Below, one piece after another: positions 35,641-47,270 of a DNA stretch of 64,000 nucleotides; within the stretch, counting starts at the first letter, position 1, and the number at the start of each line of letters is the position of its first letter. The notes beneath the pieces are model-generated. The model made no database searches. It was not told the DNA's origin and saw only the letters and a program-made list of their open reading frames with translations. The stretch lies in contig NC_090781.1 in the NCBI RefSeq assembly GCF_040054535.1, positions 6,594,982 through 6,658,981 on the forward strand, given 5' to 3'. Made by a program: the position numbers and the translations under genes. This stretch comes from Antennarius striatus (taxonomy: Eukaryota; Chordata; Actinopteri; Lophiiformes; Antennariidae).

Positions 35641-35654
35641 ACGGTAATGTGTTT

Positions 35655-36070
35655 TCAAGTTTCAAGTTTATTTATTTTTATATAGCCCAGATTCACAAAG
35701 AATGTCTCAAAGGGCTTTACAATCTGCACATGGACGATATCCCTCTGACCTTTGTGCACTGCAAGCAGTGAGACCCTCGCATCGGATAAGGAACAACTCC
35801 CCCCAAAACCCTTTTAACAGGGGAAAAAATGGATGGGAGAAACCTCAGGAAGACTGCAGAGGAGGGACCCCTCTTCCAGGAGTGGACAGACGAAGCAATA
35901 GATACCGCATGTACAGATTAACAACACAATAATAATTACAGTAACAATAATAAATATATGACAAAGGCACGCTGATCCATCCAGTAGAGCGAGTCACCAC
36001 CAGCCGATGAAGCACACAGAGGTCACCGATTGCCGAGGATCCACCACTCTGAGGACAGACCAAACAGTGC
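35655..36070 (+). repeat. Interspersed fish repeat (ATAGCCCAGATTCACAAA type)
   Basis: The left end reads TTTATATAGCCCAGATTCAC, then AAAGGGCTTTACAATCTGCA, with a middle GGGAGAAACCTCAGGAAGAC and a CTCTTCCAGGAGTGGACAGA motif. This combination recurs throughout teleost genomes. It is non-coding, and I do not assign a superfamily. Confidence 0.6.
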
Positions 36071-37700
36071 CTAAGTCACTGAGCTCAATGTGGACTGCAT
36101 GTTTACAACAGAATTTGACTGTTCAGTGCTCTAATGATAAAATACTCATATTCTAATAATCAAATGTTCAGGGTTCTAATGATTGGCTGTAAAGTGTTTT
36201 CTCATTGTAGACTGCTCTGTGCTACAGGTAGTCTGCCGGTAGAGAAGTGTATTTAAATTTCATCTCTTCCTTTCTGTCATTAAAAAAACATAAAAAACAC
36301 TAAATTTTGCTTACAGTGTTTTACAACTGAAAATCAAATAACAACTCATTTTTCGATGAGAATCAAACTCTTGAAAAAAAATAAGGATCCTGATGCATGT
36401 TTTACAGTACTTCAAAAAGCGTCATGACTTTAAAAGTCCAGTAAGTTTTTCCATTTCTTTTGCTAGTCCTTGTGTTGATGTAGGGCTTCCAGCTTGACTG
36501 AGTCTCACATGTGGCTGGTAAATCCCCACTGGAAAAAAAAAACCCCCAACAAAAACAAAAAACAAAAAAACCCACACATCCAGGTTTTCCATTATAAAGC
36601 CAGTACTATAAAGAAAATGACTCAGGGCTCATAGTGAAAACACCAGGCAAAGAGAGTTAAGGCAAGCACATAAAAGTGAGATAGGGATTGAGTGAGAGAT
36701 AGAGAGGGGGAAGTGTATGTGTGAGTGTGTGTATGTGTGAGAGAGTCATGGAACAGGAAAACATGCAGAGCAGGAAGAGGAAATAAAACCCCACAAAGTT
36801 TTAATTCCTGTTCATTGCTTTCATGTCGTCTCCAGGCCTCTGAATGAATATGAATGACTGTAAATGTCTGGGGGACGTTGTGTGTCTTATGTGACAAATA
36901 TTATTCTACACTTATTCCAACAAAATCTTCAGACTTTACCCTGAAAGCATGACAGGATGCCAGGAGTCAGTTATTGGCGAAATGAAATTACTCATGTTGA
37001 TGTTTGAGATGATGTTTAGTTGATGTATTTGCATGGATGTACATGCCCATTAGCACTAAATGTATTTTGATTAAATAAACTAAAACGTTTAGTTTAACTA
37101 TGAGCTGTTTGCATGCTTCTTCTCACTATTATCTATGGTAAAATTCATCACTTTGGCTAACCTTAGGTTTCCATTTATAGATAGACGTACAATTTTTAAT
37201 CCTGGAGGAAATTGTGTATTTACAGAACAAATTATTTGAATGCATGCTGAGATTTCATGTGAACTATGAAAGTGAAAACTTTGTAATGAGACCTGAACAC
37301 AACCCCACATTTTAACGTCCTTTTGTGCCACCAGATTTTTAACAGCCTCCATCAACACCATCAGCCCTAGAAACAGGGTCACAGCCCCATCTCCTCCTCA
37401 GACAGAGCTGTGACAGGACAGACAGTTGCTGTTCTTCTCACTGTGGGTCTGTTGTTTTCTTCTGCCCGGCCTTAGTCTGGATTTCCTCACTGTTAACACA
37501 AGCGTGTTTGTCTCATGGAAGTCCCGTTGTCAGACTGAGCCTCTAGTCTGTTGCCACGTGTAACCAGGAATGATTTGTCCTTGCTTTGGTCATTGAAAGT
37601 CCGTGTCAAGTTAATATGATTACTGGGTGGTGCACGCAAGTATGTGTCTTGTGATGATGTTCTATTTGTAACATGCAGTCACAAGCCATATGAAATGCTG
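36071..37700. other. Intergenic, no gene recognised
   Basis: AT-rich non-coding sequence with small A/C-rich (36530-36575) and GAGA/GTGT-rich (36680-36745) patches. Confidence 0.4.
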
Positions 37701-37849
<149 letters not shown>

Positions 37850-39020
37850 GATTTTCTTCTACAAAACTAATTTAGTGATAAGCAACATTAAGATTACTTT
37901 ACAATTTATTCATATTCAATTTATATCCATTATCATATAAATTAAAACTTAACTTTCAATTTAGTTAACACTTAAACACTTAAGATTTAGTAAATCCACT
38001 GAAATCCAACCACTTGTCTCGTTAATTCCAGGATAACAAAGGTGCTGAAACAGTTCCTTCTTTTATTGCATCAAAAGTTTTTTGATTGACATTGTCTTGA
38101 CAGCCGGAGACATAATGGCTGTCACTGTGCTGTCTGTTTATCAAGGAGATTTAGATGGAGACATCTGAACTTTAAGTTTGGCCAGCAGATGACACCAAAC
38201 ATCCAATGAAAAAAGGCAGAGTTACAACCTCTTCATGAGTTCTGGTCCGATGATGTAAGCAGAGGAAACTAGACACTGAACTAGATTTGCTAAGCAACTG
38301 TTCTTCTCATTTTAAGGTGAGGCTACCTGAGCATTTTCCACTTAAACTTACTTTGTATTATACAGATGGATTTGCTCATCCCTTTGAACTTTTTAGTCTA
38401 CACGACAGGCTTATAAAATAAATGACTTGCTGTATCTTAAATTTATGGTCCACATTCCTTTTGCCTTGTGACTATCATTAAAAAGGAATCAGTCTGTTTC
38501 TTTTAGTGTCTTTTTTAATTTGTTCCATCAAAGCACCATTTCCTTTAATTCATTTAGATCAGTGATTTAATTTTTCAGTGTTGCTGTATTTGCAAAAAAC
38601 AAAGTTGATAGAAAAGCCAAAAACACATTTATTTTGTTTCTTCTTATTTTCTCCTCCCATTCTTTTGCCTTTTCTTATACTGAAATATAAAGCTGTGAAT
38701 ACACTCATCCTCCTCTTTAAACCCATACTACAGATGGGTTTAAAGATATTCACTACTCAGTAATTGTTTATGTGTCAAACTGTATTCAGACACTGAAGTG
38801 CATCCTGTCCCTTCCAGATCTAAGATGGTTTCCTGCCCAGGGACTTGGTTTTTGTTGTCTTCTAATATGTCATTAACCACAGTCATGCCTGGTGAGTGGA
38901 ACCAGTAAAAGATTTAGGCTTTTCATGATCTTAATGCACTATTATCTTATAATAGTCCATATGTGGCTCTAACCTTTGCTTCTGTATTAATTCTTGTTGT
39001 TTTGATTGTTTTTTTTAGTA
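37850..39020. other. Intergenic, no gene recognised
   Basis: AT-rich non-coding sequence without recognisable coding or repeat content. Confidence 0.4.
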
Positions 39021-39474
39021 CGGAGCCCCTTTGGGGACATGGAGAGAAAAAAAATAAAGGTCCATCTTTGCGAGATCTCGCAAAACCTTTGCGATTTTTC
39101 GCAAAGCTACAGGTATATACTTCCGGGCCATTTTGGCCTTATGGAGAAAAAACAATGGAGGACACCCACCCACATGAGCGATTTATTGCGTTTTATTTTG
39201 TAATCGGCCTGAAATATAAGGACATTCAAGTAGTGCTTAGTAGGCGGCACAATTTTCGTGTAAGCCAGAGACATTTGAAAAGGATTCTCCGTGCGAGGAG
39301 ATGGGTGTCCTCCATTGTTTTTTCTCCATAAAGTCAAAACAGCCCGGAAGTATACACTATAACTGTAGCCATGCGAGATCCCACACAAGTTATGCAAGAT
39401 GGCGCAAAAATTTTGCGAGCTCCCGCATAGATGGACCTTTATTTTTTTTTCTCACTCCACGTCCCCTAAGGGGC
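39021..39474. mobile_element. Palindromic DNA transposon remnant with about 150-170-bp terminal inverted repeats
   Basis: The left arm (39021-39168) starts CGGAGCCCCTTTGGGGACAT. The right arm (39303-39474) is its diverged reverse complement, ending GTCCCCTAAGGGGCC. Both arms share TAAAGGTCCATC, ACTTCCGGGC and GGAGAAAAAACAATGGAGGA at matching positions. The 135-bp centre encodes a helix-turn-helix-like piece on the plus strand (RFIAFYFVIGLKYKDIQVVL, then QRHLKRIL). This resembles the N-terminus of integrase-like (IS3EU-type) fish transposases. It is an internally deleted, non-autonomous copy. The family name is tentative. Confidence 0.7.
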
Positions 39475-40330
39475 CTATTCAGCCTATTCAAAGTAAATTT
39501 TTTCCACAACCCATAAGAGAACGTTTCATCTATGACAAGGAATACATGGATTTTATGTATTCCTTCTGCTTAAGGTGCACAGCTGTGGCTGGAGATAGAG
39601 AGTTGGAGCTTTTTTATTTTGTTTCCAAGATTACTTCATTCATCAGATGTTCTGTTCTGCATCATTTCCTGTATTTCTTCATCCATGTCTGACCCCACTG
39701 CCACCAGAGTTAAAGGAAAATGACAATGGGATTTAAGTGCAGACATTGTTTCCAAACTGGTTCTATATCCTCAGATATACTGAAGAGGGACTCATGTGTG
39801 TATAATGTAACACCCCCCCACACACACTATGGGCACTGGGGTGAAAACACCTTTCATTCTGTATTTCTGGAGACAATGTATCTTCTTGCTTGAGAAGAGA
39901 CATTTGTGGCCCATAGCTAATGAATAGACAGCCTGTAATGTAAGTCTGTGGAGACAATAGAGGAATTACATGTGAGGGAAATTAGCAAAGGTTGGTCCTA
40001 GTTTGAGTGAAGCCTCCATAGCTTGTGGCAAACATGATCAACTTTCAAGTATTTATGGGGTTTCATTCTAAACGTATTCAGCACATTATAATACTGTAAA
40101 GAATATCTTGCAAGATAGACAGCACATCCGTTATTTGATAGCAAAGACTTTTAAATGCCATTTTTTTATATGTAACTTATTATAGCATAGAAGTTATTAA
40201 TTATATTGCTACTTAATCTACTATTGCTACTTAATCAGAATTAGAATATTATGTAAAACTCATTAACAAGGAGCTGCAGATTCCCTGAAGTGAAGTCCTT
40301 TCACTCTTTGATACGTATGTAACTTCAGTG
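39475..40330. other. Intergenic, no gene recognised
   Basis: AT-rich. It contains an 11-bp perfect inverted repeat AAGGAATACAT / ATGTATTCCTT with a 7-nt loop at 39537-39565. Nothing else was recognised. Confidence 0.4.
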
Positions 40331-40334
40331 TCTA

Positions 40335-41555
40335 ACCTCTTTTGCCTCAGATTGAATTTATGCTTAAGAAAAGCTGGAAACACAAAATTAATATTAATGT
40401 GAATGAAGTAAATATTGAACGGGTTAAGGAATTTAAAAAGCTAGGAGTGATTATTGATGAGATGCTAAATTGGAAACCTCATTTAAGACAACTGCAAATA
40501 AAGTTAACCAGAAGTGTATCCATACTCTGGAAAACTCAAAAACTATTAAATCAGAAGGCATTCCATATAATATATTGTGCACTATTCTTGCCCTATCTGA
40601 ACTACTGTGCTGAAGTCTGGGAAACACATATAAAAGTGGCTTGCAACCTTTATTTCTGACCCAGAAAAGAGCTTTGAGAATTATTCACAATGAACATTAT
40701 AGAGCTCACACAAACCACTTATTTATTAAATCTAAACTACTGAAAATACATGACACCATTAGCTATAAAACTGTACAACTTATGTAGAAAGCAGCCAATA
40801 ACAATTTACCTCAAAATATACAATCACAAATACAGGTTAATGAATCCAGTTACCAACTAAGAGAAAACACAGCATTTGTACAGAAAAAAGCAAGAACAAC
40901 ATTAAAAACATTTTCATTATCGTTCACTGGTGTCAAACATTGGAATAAACTGGATAATGAAATTAGGAGTATGGGAACTCTAACTGCCTTTAAAAAAGCT
41001 TTTAAAGACATGATTTTGCAAGGCTATATTTCTGACGTGAATGATTGTTAAAGGACTGCACTGTTAAGGCGAATTAAACTTCATGTTGTCAATCCTTTGA
41101 AACAAATGTCACTGTAACCTTTGTGTAGTAACTGAGCACATGCAAGATGTTATGACTGCTCCAACGGCGCTTAAATCATAAAATTGACCAGAAACAACCC
41201 TTGAAAGGAATAACAAAATGAATATTAACAAAATTTGGACTCTTCTCAATAACTGACAAAGAGGTGTGCAAAGATGCATGTCTATTGGACTAAATGGACA
41301 GATTAAAACAACAATGTACCAGAATAAAATAACTGAAATTGATTTGTGACATTCAAAGTATGAATTGCTTGACAATTTGCTGCAATGAGAGAGATGTTGT
41401 TGATTTAGGGGATGGGAACCTTACAAGCCAATGGCTTCTACCTGTCAACCCTTTTTTGTTTTGGATGTTTTTGCTGGTGTCTCAACACTGATGAAAGTAA
41501 AACCTGTTGTAATAACCTGTCTGGAAAGAAGAAAATAAATAAAATTAATAAATGC
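40335..41555 (+). mobile_element. LINE 3' end (L2/Rex1-like), 5' truncated
   Basis: The C-terminal reverse-transcriptase region reads VKEFKKLGVIIDEMLNWKPH, then LTRSVSILWKTQKLLNQKA and FLPYLNYCAEVWE (40342-40640). It continues in a shifted frame with KRALRIIHNEHYRAHT (40670-40720). The 3' UTR carries the common fish motif GGGATGGGAACCTTACAAGC and ends with an AAATAAATAAAATTAATAAA tail at about 41530-41553. Stops and frameshifts are present. Confidence 0.75.
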
Positions 41556-41649
41556 TGTCTAAATAAAAATTAGTATTTCCCTGCATATACTGTAAATGAG
41601 GGGAGGGCATAAGGGTCACACCTCTGTGGTTTTAGGTGTCTTTAGGCGG

Positions 41650-41713
41650 TCAGATCATATAAAAGTCTCATTGCATGGATCCCGCTGTGATACCTGCTCA
41701 GGTACCAGCAAAG
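41650..41713 (+). promoter_or_regulatory. TATA box and non-coding exon 1 of the ZP gene
   Basis: TATAAAAG at 41658-41665 is followed about 25-30 nt later by a presumed transcription start near 41690. A good donor AAAG|GTAAG lies at 41713/41714. The matching acceptor CTGAACAG at 41949 leads into the exon with the start codon. The exon is inferred; the sites are seen. Confidence 0.55.
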
Positions 41714-41984
41714 GTAAGACCCACCTCAGACCGTCTCCAAGTGAAATTCATTGAATTTAAATAGCAGCAAATAGATTGCATGGTAAAATGTAAATATAAA
41801 CACTTTTATCAATGTAAAACACAATTTGTTAAAGAAAATAGTTTGCCACATTTGCTCTAACCCAGCTAAAAAAGATGCAACATTTTAGATGGAGTTATTC
41901 TATTGTTGTTTATTATTTTTTGATTCTGTTTTGCCCTCCGTCTGAACAGCACTGCCCAATCCCACTGAGTCTCCAGCATACAGC

Positions 41985-44298
41985 ATGACTCTGGCTCTCT
42001 GTGTCCTTCTACTGGTCCTGCTGGTGCAGCCAGGTTTTTGCCTCTATAACTGCTCTTCGGAGTATGAGAGGACCCCTGGTAGGTGAACTTTGCCAAATTA
42101 CTTATTCCATTTATCTCAACTATAAACCATTGAAATCATTTACGTCTCTGTCCCTGACTCACAGTCAATTCAGACCTAACAGTCGACTGCGGCACCAGTG
42201 TGATTACCCTGGAGATCAACGTTTGCACGGCTCAGTGGGCAGGCTTTGATGCTATCAACCTGGCTCTAAATGGGAACCACAACAATTCAGAGTGCCTAGG
42301 GTCTGTTGACACCAATGTGGAGCCTCCAGTCATCCGTTACCAACTTCCTGTGAACCACAGCCAGGATAACCCCTGTCGCCAGTCTCTGCAGGTCAGAAAG
42401 CATTCAGTATAAGATTAAACGATAACGAACAAAGGAGTTTAACATTTAAAAAAAAATTATTTATGCATTTAACCATTGCACAAGAAGTTATTTAATGATT
42501 GTGTTTATGTTGTCTTGTTCAGATTGTGGATATGGCCCCTGACCCCGACGGACCCTTCAGCAGCTTCTTAAGCATCCAGTCAGTTATCATTACAGGTTAT
42601 GTAGACACACCTAAACCTGAGCAGGGGCTGATCAGCTACAGCACAGACCTCTACTATCACTTCTCCTGCCATTACCCTCTGGAGTACCTCATCAACAACA
42701 CACAGATTGTTGCGTGAGTATCTGTCTATCTAAAAGAAAATCAAACTTTTATGATGATTGCTGTAAATGTTTGTACAGGAGAAGCTGACACCCCTATGGT
42801 TTTTTAGCTCCTCGGTTTCTGTGGCAACCAGTGATAATAATGGAACCTTCATTGATACACTGAAAATTGGTGTATTTAATGTAAGTTGATCATTGGATCT
42901 ATCTGCCTCAAACACACCATAAACACACTATCTCCTGAATTATTTTAATATGATGATGCATTTCTCCAGAACAGCAACTATGACACCAAAGTAGAAGTAC
43001 CTCCAACAGGAATTAAGCTACGATCCAATATCTACGTGGCTGTCGAGGCAGTTAACCTTACAGGAAAGTAAGGATGAGTGCATGATCATACGGAGTCAGT
43101 TTATCTGAAAACAAATATTGGAATAAATTTCAGTGAAGTATTTTCTTTTGGCAAATGCAACTCAGTGACCTGGTTTCCTGTCTTCAGTTTTTATCTACTC
43201 CTGGATCATTGCTTTGCTACTCCCTCTTCTTACAACGTATCACAGACAGAGCAGCACAACTTCTTTGCCGGGTATGACATTCCATCACTATATCTGAATA
43301 CATGGAGCTTGAAGCCTCCATTCAACTTTTTTAGGCTCAAGTTAAATCTGAATAATTATGTTATTCTGCAAGTTGTTCAGTGGACCAAAGGGCAGCGGTG
43401 ACCAGAAATGGCATTTCCTCAACTGCTCAATTTAACTTTGAGGCCTTCCGCTTTGTTCAACACCGAGACCAGGATAAATCCAGCATCTATCTGCATTGCA
43501 TAGTGAGACTCTGTGAGCCCAGTAAATGTGAGGAGCTGCTGTCTGTGAGTGCTTTAAGACATTAAAAAGTAGTGCAACTTTTAAAGGCAAATTTTTTTTG
43601 GTAAAAAAATTGTTAGAATAACAATATAGCAACACATCTTAAGTGTTTCCCTCAATGAAATGATGGTGATAGAAATTAATATATAACTTGTTAATTATTC
43701 AGCTGACAATATGGAGATCACAGAAAGTGTAGCGGATGTATGTAGATGATTGTTGTGAGTGCATCTCTGTTTGTACATAGCATTTATTTTATGTATGAAA
43801 ATCTGACAGAATAGTTGGATCACGTATTTATTTAATTACAACAGATAAATAAGATAAAATAAAAACAATTGGATGCTTTCTTCTAGGGGTGTATCAGCAG
43901 AAGAAAAAGATCTTTGACTCCTTTTGGAGAAGAAGACTCAGATTCAGCCATTGTTTCAGCTGGACCTCTTTACATTGCTAGAGAAGGTCAGACAAGTACC
44001 CCAGTAATAAAATAGCACACTATCCCTTACAGCTCATTTACATCATCCAATAATATCTATATTATGATAATTCATATTTATAACTTGGATGTTCTTACAC
44101 CATTTTTTTTTCTAATTTACTGTTCCCCTGTTAGCTTCAGCAAATGACAACGCATTAGAAAGCGAAGATGCAAATGTGACGGGCCTGGTGGTCGGTGTTG
44201 TATTTGGCTCGGCTGCTGCTGTCCTGCTGGTTCTGGGTGGCTGGTTTGTCCTGAAGAAGTTCTTCTGGGTGGGAGGATTACGTCACACGTTTGGCTGA
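41985..44298 (+). CDS. ZP-domain transmembrane protein, ZPLD1-like (complete)
   Basis: Membrane-anchored zona pellucida-domain protein; such domains polymerise into extracellular filaments or matrices. Coding exons: 41985-42078, 42165-42391, 42523-42713, 42808-42880, 42970-43067, 43188-43271, 43373-43544, 43887-43986, 44135-44298. They sum to 1203 bp, all phases fit, and give 400 aa. A signal peptide covers residues 1-19. The ZP module follows (about 33-310), with DCGTSVITLEINVC, CHYPLEYLINNTQIVA, NNGTFIDTLKI, LLLDHCFATPSS and IYLHCIVRLCEPSKC. The furin site RRKR is at about 318-321. A transmembrane helix covers about 362-385 (VVGVVFGSAAAVLLVLGGWF), followed by a short basic tail. YPLEY and NNGTF match human ZPLD1 (cupulin) as I remember it. 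A polyadenylation signal AATAAA is at 44332-44337. It may be a paralogue of zpld1 rather than the orthologue, so no symbol is given. Confidence 0.92.
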
Positions 44299-45148
44299 CT
44301 AAAGCCTCATTACATCAAACCATTTTTCAAGAATAAATCAAATGTTCTTGCATTGCCTGGCAAGAGACTAACAACTTCAGTAAGTATTGGTCTGTATATA
44401 CATATACTGTACTGTATTTACATTCTTTTCTCTATGAAGAAAAGACCGTTAAAACCTGAACTATAAACAGCAAAGTGATGTGTACTTGCAAAGATTTAAA
44501 AAAAATTCTATATCTTATCTTACTAGTTAATATCTTATATTAATATTTTTTTTCCTGTACTATCTAATTATTCTAAGATTTCTTGACAAATAAAACGTTG
44601 TTGCTGCCTAGGCAGATATTCCACATGAGCCATTTTGTCAAATTTAGTATTTATTGCTATTAATCAAGCTATTCACGCTTTTGCGGTAAAAAAAAAGAAA
44701 CTACATTAACAGTGGAAGCACTTGAAGAATGGAAAAATTAAATACAACTGTACTTTACAAAAGTTGTTCTCCTGCCTTACTGGTTTGTATCAGTTTGATG
44801 CACCTCATTGAAGCAGCACTATGTTTGAGCAGAAATAAATGTGCAATATATATAAATGAGTTCCATTGCTGAGTTTTGTACAATTTTGACAATAAAATTT
44901 CAAATCAACTTCTTCTCTGTGGTTGTTCTCTTCTCAAGTACCTTGTTTTCACATAGTAAACATATACTGACATTTAGAATACACTAACTCGAACACAGAA
45001 TGAAGCAAATACAGCGTACACTAAACACTTAAATTATTTACATGTTATGAAAAAGAGCAAACGACAAGCACCATTCATACTCTGTCTTGTGGGAATCACT
45101 CATGTGTGACCAAAATGACAGTCAGTTTGTGTTTTGTTGTCTATTTCA
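44299..45148. other. Convergent intergenic region between ZP gene and apolipoprotein gene
   Basis: Holds the 3' UTRs of two genes facing each other. There are several AATAAA signals on the plus strand (44332, about 44590, about 44835 and about 44890). No other gene was seen. Confidence 0.6.
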
Positions 45149-47062
45149 TTATACTGAATGCAAAATGTCTTGGATCAGAGTAGAAAGCTGAGCTGTGAAA
45201 TCCTCCTGCAAAGAGCCTCCTGGTTGAATGGATGACGTGGCAGAGGGTTGAAACAGGCTGAATGTTTTCTGGACCTCCAGCTCCTCCAGTGCCTGAAACA
45301 GTCTCTTCAACTGGGCTTGAAACATTTGGCTCTGCACGGATGAATTTTGGCAGAACTGCTCTATGCTGGCTGTCACCTCAGTCTTAGGAAGTTGTGCAGT
45401 TTTCAACAGAGCAGTCAGTTCTGTTTTGAGAGCCCCCGCCCTGTTGTGTGCCTCCACGTTAAAGGAGCTCACTTCCTGTTGCAGCCTGGAGCTAATATCC
45501 TGCCAGAGCTCCGAGTGGGTTCCCTCTTGCTCACTTGAACTGATTTCTTTCAGAGGTTTGATCATCCCTGTAACTTCAGTATTGAAGTCAGTGATGATCT
45601 GGATCATCTTGGAGGTGCTGTGCTCCAGGGTTTGGCTCATCCAGTCAAAGGCTTCCTGGTAAAGAGCAGGCCTGGCCTCTGTCTGGGTCTCTGGTTCCTC
45701 TAGGGCCTGAAGATAGCGGCTCAGCTGGCCACACAGATCTTGGATGTTACTACTGAGAGAGTTCTGGAGCTGCTCTGTGAGGGGAGTCATGCTGGCCAGG
45801 GTGGAGCTGAGGTGGGTTGGAGATGAGGACAACCTCTTTTGCAGCTCGGCCAACTCTTGTCGCAGACGGGTTCTCACACGCTCTGACTCCATGTTGACTT
45901 TTTGTCTCATCTCGTCTCTGATGGGGTTTAAGTTGTGTTCATCAGGGTTGTAAAGGTCACTGCTGTCTATGTGGTTCTTGTAGATTTGACTGAGCACAGA
46001 TAGAAAGAATAACTCAATGAGAAGCTGTGGTGATATTTATTCTGTTTTAAATATTTGTTAAGGCATTTCTATTTTTTGCATATCTTTATGTTTTGGCTTA
46101 GTTTTTTTCAAAATCATTAAGTGCTACTCAGATTATTTTTCAGCATAACTTCAGCTACCTATGAGATTCCTTTTCATCATATCATAAAATATGCCAAACC
46201 ACAACTGGAAAAACACAATTCAAATAATAAAATTCTTCATTGACTATGATGTGATCCTGTAGAGCTAACAGGAATTCCAAATTGAGAAACCTGACAGCAC
46301 CTGGAAAGAAGGAGAATGAATAGATGTAGAGTACAAGCAATTTTTGTTGTGCATTACAAAAAAGCAGTAATTGAAACTGCCAAAATGTATCATTCGCACA
46401 TTAAAGCTCGCGATTTCACCTAATTGCGGATTTTTGGTAGGCATTCTATTGGCTAACAGCATCTGGAAGTGCGCTCGGTTCCGTGAGTCTCGGACTTTCG
46501 TGAGACACAAAAGTGCTTTCAACAGTCTGTAAGAGTGTGGGAAAAGGTAATACAGATAGAAGGTGGTTTAATATCAGTGTGGGGAAGGTTATAAACGTTT
46601 AAATTACCGTAAATAATAAGATAAATAGTTTGTCGCTCTATCCTGGAACGCATTGACCGCAAGTAACTAGGGCGCACTGTAAAGACCTCTCATTCAAAAT
46701 AATTGTTTCTCTATTTCATGATGAAAAGAAATGACTTCTCTCTTTGTAAACTACTGTAATTATGAACTGTGAAAGACAATCTGATTATTTCAAGTGCATA
46801 TGCTTCTGTGGGCAGCACTTAGTCAACTTACTCCACATCTTTTGTGAGGTCTGTCTTGTCATGAGCTTGGTTGGCCTTTGAACCGGTCCAGGTTGCCTCC
46901 CTTCTGCTACGGTGGAACGGGTATGCTATGGAGACATGTTGAAAAAGATATATGAAAAAAAGAAATACACTATCAAAAAGGCAGGAAACAGCATTCAAGA
47001 AGAATACCTGAAGTTTCCAAGACTGTCAAAGTGAAGATTACAATCTTTAAGTGCATGTTCAT
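45149..47062 (-). CDS. Exchangeable apolipoprotein, apoA-V-like (complete)
   Basis: Secreted lipid-binding protein of the ApoA/ApoE family. Coding exons: 47062-47008 (signal peptide), 46925-46832 and 45989-45149, 990 bp in phase, 329 aa. The layout (short signal exon, short second exon, long last exon) is that of the APOA/E family. The mature N-terminus is basic (HRSRREA). The rest is predicted amphipathic helix, for example ERVRTRLRQELAELQKRL, ending in QEDFTAQLSTLIQDILHSV. That C-terminus and the scarcity of proline-punctuated 22-mers look more like apoA-V than apoA-I, A-IV or E. I recall human apoA-V (366 aa) ending in a similar WEDITHSL segment. Apo family identity is firm; the apoA-V assignment is a judgement. 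Confidence 0.82.
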
Positions 47063-47217
47063 CTTTCTGTAATGGGACAGATGAGAAAAATACCTTAGAA
47101 TGAAAATGATTAAATAAAAGAAAAGAATTTTGAACATTTCCCTACACTGCACTTCCTTTTGGACACATTCTCTTTTCAGTCTATGATAAGAAGATTAACA
47201 TGTTACACGTCCTTTAC

Positions 47218-47270
47218 CTGAGTTTCAGGGCTCTAAAGAGGGACTTGTCCAACCATCTCTCTTATAAAGG
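47218..47270 (-). promoter_or_regulatory. TATA box and non-coding exon 1 of the apolipoprotein gene
   Basis: On the minus strand, TTTATAAG lies at 47268-47261. It is followed by a short presumed exon ending at donor CTCAG|GTAAAG (47218/47217). The acceptor TTACAG precedes the AAAGATG of the signal-peptide exon. Confidence 0.5.
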
